Assembly (NCBI RefSeq): GCF_000002985.6 | Contig: NC_003281.10 | Coordinates: 5,332,001 to 5,396,000 of the forward strand | Direction of reading: 5' to 3' | Length of the DNA: 64,000 nucleotides | From: Caenorhabditis elegans | Taxonomy: Eukaryota > Nematoda > Chromadorea > Rhabditida > Rhabditidae | Shown here: one piece after another, positions 24,101 through 32,579 of the stretch | How the letters are laid out: each line of letters opens with the position of its first letter | Numbering within the stretch: position 1 is the stretch's first letter | The notes under the pieces: model-generated | What the model was told of the DNA's origin: nothing | Database searches by the model: none | What the model saw: the letters and a program-made list of their open reading frames with translations, nothing else | Position numbers and translations under genes: made by a program

Positions 24101-26376
24101 CATTATTTTAGGTGAATGGTTAGAGTCATTATTTTAGGTGAACGGTTTGAGTCATTATTTTAGGTGAACGGTTAGAGTCATTATTTTAGGTGAACGGTTA
24201 GAGTCATTATTTTAGGTGAATAGTTAGAGTCATTATTTTAGGTGAACGGTTAGAGTCATTATTTTAGGTGAATGGTTAGAGTCATTATTTTACGTGAATG
24301 GTTAGAGTCATTATTTTAGGTGAATGGTTAGAGTCATTATTTTAGGTGAATGGTTAGAGTCATTATTTTAGGTGAATGGTTAGAGTCATTATTTTAGGTG
24401 AATGGTTAGAGTCATTATTTTAGGTGAATGGTTAGAGTCATTATTTTAGGTGAATGGTTAGAGTCATATTTTTAGGTGAATGGTTAGAGTCATTATTTTA
24501 CGTGAATGGTTAGAGTCATTATTTTACGTGAATGGTTAGAGTCATTATTTTACGTGAATGGTTAGAGTCATTATTTTAGGTGAATGGTTAGAGTCATTAT
24601 TTTAGGTGAACGGTTTGAGTCATTATTTTAGGTGAACGGTTAGAGTCATTATTTTAGGTGAACGGTTAGAGTCATTATTTTAGGTGAACGGTTAGAGTCA
24701 TTATTTTAGGCGAATGGTTAGAGTCATTATTTTAGGCGAATGGTTAGAGTCATTATTTTACGTGAATGGTTAGAGTCATTATTTTACGTGAATGGTTAGA
24801 GTCATTATTTTAGGTGAATGGTTAGAGTCATTATTTTAGGCGAATGGTTTGAGTCATTATTTTAGGTGAATGGTTAGAGTCATTATTTTAGGTGAATGGT
24901 TAGAGTCATTATTTTAGGCGAATGGTTTGAGTCATTATTTTAGGTGAATAGTTAGACTCATTATGTTAGGTGAATGGTTAGAGTCATATTTTTAGGTGAA
25001 TGGTTAGAGTCATATTTTTAGGTGAATGGTTAGAGTCATTATTTTAGGTGAATGGTTAGAGTCATTATTTTAGGTGAATGGTTAGAGTCATTATTTTAGG
25101 TGAATGGTTAGAGTCATTATGTTAGGTGAATGGTTAGAGTCATATTTTTCGGTGAATGGTTAGAGTCATTATTTTAGGTGAACGGTTAGAGTCATTATTT
25201 TAGGTGAACGGTTAGAGTCATTATTTTACGTGAATGGTTAGAGTCATTATTTTAGGTGAATGGTTAGAGTCATTATTTTAGGTGAATGGTTAGAGTCATT
25301 ATTTTAGGTGAATGGTTAGAGTCATACTTTTAGGTGAATGGTTAGAGTCATTATGTTAGGTGAATGGTTAGAGTCATTATTTTAGGTGAATGGTTAGAGT
25401 CATTATTTTAGGCGAACGGTTAGAGTCATTATTTTAGGTCATTATTTTCGGCGAATGGTTAGAGTCATTATTTTAGGTGAATGGTTAGAGTCATTATTTT
25501 AGGTGAATGGTTAGAGTCATTATTTTAGGCGAATGGTTAGAGTCATTATTTTAGGTGAATGGTTAGAGTCATTATTTTAGGTGAATGGTTAGAGTCATTA
25601 TTTTAGGTGAATGGTTAGAGTCATATTTTTAGGTGAATGGTTAGAGTCATTATTTTAGGTGAATGGTTAGAGTCATTATTTTAGGTGAATGGTTAGAGTC
25701 ATTATTTTAGGTGAATGGTTAGAGTCATATTTTTAGGTGAATGGTTAGAGTCATATTTTTAGGTGAATGGTTAGAGTCATATTTTTAGGTGAATGGTTAG
25801 AGTCATTATTTTAGGTGAATGGTTAGAGTCATTATTTTAGGTGAATGGTTAGAGTCATTATTTTAGGCGAATGGTTAGAGTCATTATTTTAGGCGAATGG
25901 TTAGAGTCATTATTTTAGGCGAATGGTTTGAGTCATATTTTTCGGTGAATGGTTAGAGTCATTATTTTAGGTGAATGGTTAGAGTCATTATTTTAGGTGA
26001 ATGGTTAGAGTCATTATTTTAGGTGAATGGTTAGAGTCATTATTTTAGGTGAATGGTTAGAGTCATATTTTTCGGTGAATGGTTAGAGTCATTATTTTAG
26101 GTGAATGGTTAGAGTCATTATTTTAGGTGAATGGTTAGAGTCATTATTTTAGGCGAATGGTTAGAGTCATTATTTTAGGTGAATGGTTTGAGTCATTATT
26201 TTACGTGAATGGTTAGAGTCATTATTTTAGGTGAATGGTTAGAGTCATTATTTTAGGTGAATGGTTTGAGTCATTATTTTAGGTGAATGGTTTGAGTCAT
26301 ATTTTTCGGTGAATGGTTAGAGTCATTATTTTAGGTGAATAGTTAGAGTCATTATTTTAGGTGAATGGTTAGAGTC
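21168..26376 (+). repeat. 26-bp satellite array, about 200 tandem copies
   Basis: The unit is TTAGGTGAATGGTTAGAGTC followed by ATTATT, repeated head-to-tail over about 5.2 kb. Variation is confined to a few positions: TTATTTT versus TATTTTT or TTATGTT, AGG versus ACG or CGG, GTGAA versus GCGAA, AATGG versus AACGG or AATAG, and GGTTAGA versus GGTTTGA. Register breaks are rare: a 2-bp insertion near 22822 (TTAGAGAGTC) and a shortened unit near 25438-25448. The regularity indicates amplification by unequal exchange or replication slippage. No coding is implied. The copy number may be wrong in any assembly, because arrays of this kind collapse easily. Confidence 0.98.
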
Positions 26377-26531
26377 ACCATTCACCTAACATAATGACTC
26401 TAACCATTCACCCAAAATAATGACTCTAACCATTCACCTAAAAATATGACTCTAACCATTCACCTAAAATAATGACTCTAACCATTCACCTAAAATAATG
26501 ACTCTAACCATTCACCTAAAAATATGACTCT
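26377..26531 (-). repeat. Inverted copies of the 26-bp satellite (six units)
   Basis: Immediately after the last + unit the repeat flips to CCATTCACCTAACATAATGA orientation and continues for about six units to 26531. Array and flip therefore form a head-to-head junction able to fold into a hairpin centred near 26377. Confidence 0.95.
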
Positions 26532-26689
26532 ATAAATTAACGACTAATCTTTGTATAAAATGTTCTTTTTTTAAAGTGTTCAGGCTTTGAGAAATCGGTT
26601 TCAGAATTTCCAGGTCAAGCTTTGTAACTTTTTGGATTTTCACGAATGAACAGTTTTTTTCTAGAAGTAATGGCATAAGGGGCTCCCGA

Positions 26690-27143
26690 TAATGCACCAA
26701 ATATCACTGAATTAACTTCAAATAGCTTTGAAGTTATTAGGGTGAGTGATAAGGTTTTTCGTGTTGTCTCAGTTTTCATATTTTTTTACACTTCGTATCT
26801 GTCATATTGTATTAGTTTGCGAGGTTAAAAATTTAGATTGTTATCATAAATTTCCGTCGACTTTGAGAATGCTCCAACCTGAAAACTCTGTTTGAAAAAG
26901 CTCCAATTTAGCCATCAAGTGTTAAAATATCGCAAAACATTTGTTATTTTCAAAGACCAGCACTGGTTGCCGATGAGGGTAATTGAGAAACATGTGGAGC
27001 GGGCCGGAGCCAGAAGAAGGATTGATGAGGAGGGAAATGGGATGTTTTATACAAAATGTGGAATTGGATACACAAGATAAATTGAAATGAAATCATTTTT
27101 GAGTAAATATATAATTTTGAAACTGAACATTTCTACTCTAATA
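26690..27143 (+). repeat. Right arm of the ~7.1-kb inverted-repeat element
   Basis: This is the reverse complement of 20030-20490, with the tightest match at about 26745-27115. It carries the same protein-like frame on the + strand: 26892-27080, ending KCGIGYTR then TAA. The outer 30 bp diverge gradually, and I could not identify a target-site duplication. Arms several hundred bases long fit a foldback-type transposon or an inverted segmental duplication. Confidence 0.85.
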
Positions 27144-27237
27144 TTCTAAAAACAGTTATATCTATAGCAAGCCATGCTTACATTTCCACCTTGTCTCACA
27201 AAACTGTTGCTTTGTGGATGTTGTTGAAGGACTCTTA

Positions 27238-27356
27238 TCATGATAAGACCGCCGAGTGCACCTCACTTTTCACAATTTTTTTATTGAGAAATTTATGAAG
27301 CAGTGCGTCATTCATCTCATCCTTCAACAATTGTTGGAGCTTCTTCGTTTGGCTTT
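27238..27356 (-). pseudogene. Isolated exon-like fragment
   Basis: After a TCTTTACAG acceptor (reverse strand, 27357-27365) an open stretch of 38 codons ends in TGA at 27238-27240. It includes SQTKKLQQLLKDEMNDALL, an amphipathic-helix-like sequence with ordinary codon choice. No upstream exon joins it within a kilobase and no family is recognised. It may be a gene relic next to the inverted-repeat element, or chance. Confidence 0.2.
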
Positions 27357-27365
27357 CTGTAAAGA

Positions 27366-28189
27366 CTTTTTTCCTTTACTTAATTCTTAGCAAAAGTAAA
27401 ATATTTGGCAGATCCCAGTCAATTAGGCGGAGTAGGCTTCTAGTGAGATAAACCTCTAATCCGTGTTCTATTTTTTAGTGATGTGAATATACTTTATAGT
27501 TTTGAATGACAAATTATACATTTATGAATGAGAAAACGAGTGTGGGAGACACAACTTTTTGAAATTTGTGTGACAAGAGAACAGATAGATGAATCGTTAG
27601 TTTTTTGCAAAAAAAAAATTTAGAACATTCTCGTTATTGAAAATTAATTCGAAAGTACAATTTAAAACAAGCTAATTCTCTTTAGAAATTCGAATTATTG
27701 AAATACATAATAGAGTTTTCACACAAAAAATTGTACGCGAAAGTTTTATTTTTCATGTCAAATTAACCAGCTTCTGGATAGTTTTCTGAAAATCCTAATT
27801 ATATGATTTTGCTGAAAACTTGAAAACCTTTTGTTTACCTTTCTAATTTAAAAAATTGAACCATTAATGCAATCGTCAATACATCTTCACTTTTCATTAT
27901 TTTCCTCCATCCCTCCAACTTTATGAAAAAATGTACATTCTTCCCGTTGCAAAATTTGGAAAAACTGAAATTGAATTATTTTTCCACAATGATGTTTTAA
28001 TTATAATGTTATGAAATGAAGGGAGAAGAAAACTCTATTTATCTATGGGAGAAGAAAACTCTATTTATGGAATTTTTAAATTTTTGAATTTTTTTCTCAG
28101 ATTCTGTATTCAAGAATACATCTTCCAATAGTTTTTTTCTAATTTAAAATTAGAAGGAGAATTTCCAACCGTGCACTTGCTCTTAAACT
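27366..28189. other. Intergenic AT-rich sequence
   Basis: No gene is supported. A 22-26 bp segment (GGGAGAAGAAAACTCTATTT) is directly duplicated at about 28021-28073. Otherwise the stretch is simple AT-rich sequence. Confidence 0.5.
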
Positions 28190-28918
28190 TGGTGTTAGCG
28201 TTTTCATCGTAGGCAGGCACGTGTGCAGGCGAACATGCCTGCTCTTTAGCGTGAACAATGTTTTGCAGATTGTAATGCATTTTCCGAAGGCGTGAGGCAG
28301 GTGTTGTTGACACTCGGGACCAGTAGAGGGGAGTCAGTCACCCTACCGAGTGACAAACAGCGTATTTCAGATACGCGCGGAGAGACACGGAGCAATGTTC
28401 GAGCGGCATTGGTGATAAGCCGTGCGGAGAGAATAACAGTACACAGTTTCAGACGAATTCCAATTTATTCAGAGGATATAAATACGAATTAAAGTGATTA
28501 TCAGGATGGAAATGGTGAAGAAAGGTCCTGAATCACAGTGTCTGCGGATGGGTAGCCGCTGACTCGTCTGGAGAAAGTAGAACAGAATGAACGATTGGCC
28601 TAAAAGTAGGATAGAATTATTGTGTGGATTTACGGAGCTACGACGCTCCGGAGTAACGGGAGTTCTCGGAGGAGCGCGCTTGCATCGGGAAATACGCAAA
28701 TGGCGGTAATTCAAAAGGGAATTATTATTAATAGATAATAAACGGAAAAGGACAACGGAGAGTGAATGTATTCGCGGATAATGAGTGGTGGCGAGTGGGT
28801 GAGCCTGACCGGTCATATATCTGCAAAGTTGGGATGCAGGGGAAGCGTTAGGCCCAAGTCACAACAGGTGTAAGCTTCATTGTAGACAAGCAGGCTCTTT
28901 GTGCCTATGATGAAAAAT
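28190..28918. repeat. Short GCCTGC-type inverted repeat interrupted by the solo LTR
   Basis: The left side (from about 28190) has TTTTCATCGTAGGCA followed by GCAGGC motifs. The right side (28898-28918) is the reverse complement of TTTTCATCATAGGCA. Without the LTR and one copy of its target duplication this would be a ~160-bp element of the same general type as 20945-21140. Confidence 0.5.
28305..28866. mobile_element. Solo LTR (562 bp) of an LTR retrotransposon
   Basis: The element begins TGTTGACACTCGGG and ends GTCACAACA, giving TGTTG...CAACA termini. It is flanked by the 5-bp direct repeat GGTGT at 28300-28304 and 28867-28871. It is richer in G and C than its neighbours, and a TATAAATA-like box lies near 28478. 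There is no internal gag-pol and no second LTR, so it fits a solo LTR left by recombination between the two ends of a Cer-type element. A 5-bp duplication fits Ty3/gypsy or BEL/Pao integrases. The family was not determined. Confidence 0.85.
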
Positions 28919-30286
28919 GATGAACTGCATAACAATAGCTAAACATATGTTGAAATTGTTTTTTTTGTTATTTCAAATGTTTCCCCGGAAATCTCGGAGA
29001 ACTAAAATGTCAGAAAGTTGTTTGAATGTTTTTTATCACCCTTCTATCAAACCTCCAATTCTGCAAAATATCCCGTGACGCACAAAATCCCTTCCTTTTT
29101 CCGGGAATTTTTTGTTTTTTCTGTGTTTTTCTCGGCGCAGGTGATTGTTGTCTTACTAAAAAAATTTTAATGAAATTATTCAATAAAATTCAACATTTTT
29201 TCTATATAGAAACTCCTGATAAACTCAAGTGAAGGAATGTGACACCCAAAAAAATGTGTAAAATGTCGGTTATGTTTCAAACTATAAGCAAACTTTTTAG
29301 ACGTAAGTCTACAGGTACTAACTTTCAATAAAATGCACCCATAGTTTTTCCATTGGTGTCATTGGTAAATAACAAATTTCCATCATACTCTGTCAAATTA
29401 TCTAATCCCTGGTCCAAACCAACACCATAGATTTCCTAAATTTGGCTTCTGAACCCCTATTTTCCTTCTTTTTCTTTTCCTTATGACCGCCCGGATTAGT
29501 TTTGCGGCACTCGGGGACAAAGAAAATTGCCTAATCGTGTCTAAAATATGTGTCCTCAACCGATCTTTGGTTGCAAATTTTCTTCCTACTAGATTATGGT
29601 ATTTCTTTTTGTTTTGTAATGACTTTTTATTTTTAAAAACTCCAAGAAACAAGATGCAACCATGCTTTGTTAATAAATGAAGCAGTTTGTACCGCCTTGG
29701 ATGTAGTCTAGCTGAAAGACATTTTGGTGCTTTTTCAAAAGAGAAAATTACACTTTCTAATAAAATAAAAGTTTGTGAAACTGATCGGGAATTTATTTAA
29801 AAATGCTTTTTGCTCATTTTAAACCCTGAAGCTTTCCTTTTTTCCATCTTTTGTTGTGGTTTTATTTAAAGTTTTTTTCAAAATTTTATTTTAGTTTGTC
29901 GTGGTGAGACCTCACTAAAATACAAATAAAATATAACAAATTATTGCTAAAAATATTCTGTAAACGTAATAGATTTATTGAACTTTGGCATAAAGTCACG
30001 CAGTACGCTAATCGAAAAGTATAACTGTTTTCAATAACCACGCCCATTTTTTTAAAGATTTTTAAATTCTCCTCTTTTTTCTATTTCTTAAACCTTTCTA
30101 TACTCACTAGAGTTTCGCTCCGCCCACTTTTAAAATTGTTTCTCAAATGGTCATTGGTAGTTTTCATCACTACCCATTTGTTTTGAATATTTTTTAAAAA
30201 TTTCCAATATGTCCGGAGCAATTTATATTTGCTGTCGTGTATTTAACATTAAAATTGTTAAAATGGTTTCCATTTATTACAGCAAA
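28919..30286. other. Intergenic region upstream of the chemoreceptor gene
   Basis: No coding exon is supported. A short open stretch on the minus strand (29652-29398) is lysine/arginine-rich and has no recognisable domain. The ATTACAG acceptor just before 30283 suggests trans-splicing or a 5' UTR intron of the following gene. Confidence 0.45.
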
Positions 30287-32357
30287 ATGAACTCCTCATT
30301 CCACCACTTCTCTGCAAATGCGACATTCGTTGGCCCACCACCAACATTTCATCAGATTCTGGCAATCGTTTTGATGTCAATTAAAATAATTCTGAATTCA
30401 ATTGGCTTACTGCTCAATTGTCTGCTCCTTTGGCTTATAATTTCGAACTATCAAAAATTGCACAAAACCTTCAGTATTCTATTAACCTATACTCTTATTA
30501 ATGATTGTCTCATCTCAGTCACACTTTTGCTGACAATTAAGAGGTCAGCTGGAAATGGGGTTCATGGTGTTTTGTTTCAGTGATGTTAATTAAAAATTTT
30601 GAAAAGTTGTGAGCGAAGTGGTCTATGGTTTGTCTTGAAATAAAATAAAACAGCCAACATCTCACGGGTATCGAGAACTCTTCCAAAAATCACTTTAGAC
30701 GTCGGTCAAAATAATTCCTTTGCTTATGAACTGAAAAGAAACTATTTTTTTACTTGATAAAAACATCAGTAAACGAACTCGAATAATTCCAGAATAGTCC
30801 AATGTCACGAGACACTAGCAATGGTGTTCTTCGGTCCCTGCACATTTGTCTCCACATCATTCTGTCATGTCCTTGATGCAGTACACCTTCATGCTTTACA
30901 AAACTGGATTCTCTCTCAAATTTTGCTCATTGGATTTCGAACAGCAATGCTCTCATCGGCTCAGTCATTTATATCAATGAAAAGGACAATCACATTCTGT
31001 ATGTTAGCCTGGCTTCCCGGATTGATTTCTTTGGTGAGTCGGGAAGTTTTAGGCTTATTAATCGAATGAGAATGTTTTAGGGTCTTCATGTTACATACCG
31101 ATTTTCTCGTCCTAGGCTGTTGGAGTTGATTCATCGATGTTATTCTGAGGATTTTTCGTATAGTTACAGTGAGTTTAATTTTGAATGTTTGCAGAATATA
31201 TCATATTTTCTCTATTATTATAGCACCCAACACATCTTTAAAGCTTAGTTATGCAGTCTTTAATTGTGTAGTCTTATCGGGTTCATCAAACCGACATACC
31301 ACTAGAATCATATTACACAAATCGTATTCAAATTTGTTTTTTGAAAGAAGAAGTCTAATAAACTATTTTGGGCATTTTTTGACACATATGACACAAAATG
31401 ACACTTATTTCCGAAAAATGTTGAAAACTTGGAATTAAAAGCGAAAAATTAAAAGCGATTTCTCAAATACGCCAGCTCTTAAACATATTTTCAGTCAGTG
31501 GCTACGAATCTTTCTACAACTCGCCAATACCCTTCACAATAGCAATGCTTCTACTTCCAAATATCCCTCATTACTTTCTTGCCTACTGTTTCCGTCATAA
31601 ACAGAATAACGATTTAAAAAGAACAACAATGTCAATGACAACTCTTCGAATGCACAGTACTCTCCGGAAAGTGTCAACTATGAAAGCATTCCTCCCACTC
31701 TTCCTATTGGCAGATGTACTTATTTACTTCTTCTGTCAATTAGAACTGCTACCTCCACAGTTTATTGAATATTTTCTAGGTGGGTTCAATATCATTTTTA
31801 AACACAGTTTTCATGAACATAACCTGTTCTGGAGTAACAGACATTACCTTGGACTAGATTTAGTTGGACTCACAACGGGTCGGCTGCTATATTTTTTACT
31901 TTAAAACTTTAATTTTTAGGAATATAATCATGATTAACACTTTGCTACTTAAAACTTCTAATTGTTGATGTCTACTAATTGGAAAACTTTGCAAAATATC
32001 CGAAACGAAATATTGAGAAAGATCACTACACTACATTTTTGTCTTAATAAAGTATTTCAGGCACGATCTCCAGTTCCATAAATATATTGAATCCCGTAAT
32101 AGCTATGTGTTGCTTTCGACCGTATCGGAAGATGTTCAAAGAATATTATCGATTGATTATATCGTAAGTTGTTTCAATTTCAAACTTGGAATACGTCCTT
32201 AACAAAAGAAAGGTTCTCCGTGAAAAATCCAAATTTTCGTCATTCACCAGCACCGATTTCACCAGCACCTTTACAATTCATTCTTTTCAGAAAACTATCA
32301 GCCCATCCAAAAGTCATGTTCTCTGAAGGAAGTTCCGACGAGGTTGTGAATTTGTGA
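30287..32357 (+). CDS. Seven-transmembrane chemoreceptor (Srd-like, Str superfamily)
   Basis: Six exons (30287-30543, 30793-31033, 31081-31168, 31495-31779, 32061-32163, 32291-32357) join in frame to 346 residues, a normal length for worm serpentine receptors. Hydrophobic segments begin with LAIVLMSIKIILNSIGLLLN (TM1). TM3 opens with the family-typical FFGPCTF. The third intracellular loop is KAFLPLFLL-like, and TM7 ends NPVIAMCCFRPYRKMF. The N-terminus has an NATF glycosylation site and no signal peptide. Such receptors sit in sensory cilia of chemosensory neurons and signal through G proteins; the ligand cannot be predicted. The ATG at 30287 follows a TTATTACAG acceptor by four bases. An in-frame upstream start at 30209 is possible but unlikely. 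All exons are intact, so this is not one of the many chemoreceptor pseudogenes. Confidence 0.85.
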
Positions 32358-32579
32358 AATATAATATTTTTATTGTATACTGCTCAAGTATCTACGGGTT
32401 CTCTTATTGTTGTATGTTATTTATTGTAAATAATTTTATTGGACAAGTGTTTTTTCTTAGAATTTCGTAAAACTTCTGAAAATTCAAAATTATTGTATCT
32501 TCAACAAAGATATGAATATAAACTTTATTATTTCATTCTTTTTGAGATAAATAAAAATTCAACAAGACAATACATTTAT

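Noticed and set aside
21168..26376. Regular 26-bp repeats as a CRISPR-like array
   Set aside because: Units are contiguous with no unique spacers, and the genome is eukaryotic. It is a satellite.
21168..26376. Interstitial telomere array
   Set aside because: The unit contains TTAGGT or TTAGGC only once per 26 bp; true worm telomere repeats are TTAGGC in direct tandem.
29398..29652. Lys/Arg-rich minus-strand frame near 29.5 kb
   Set aside because: No family recognised, no flanking exons, and the composition reflects AT-rich DNA.
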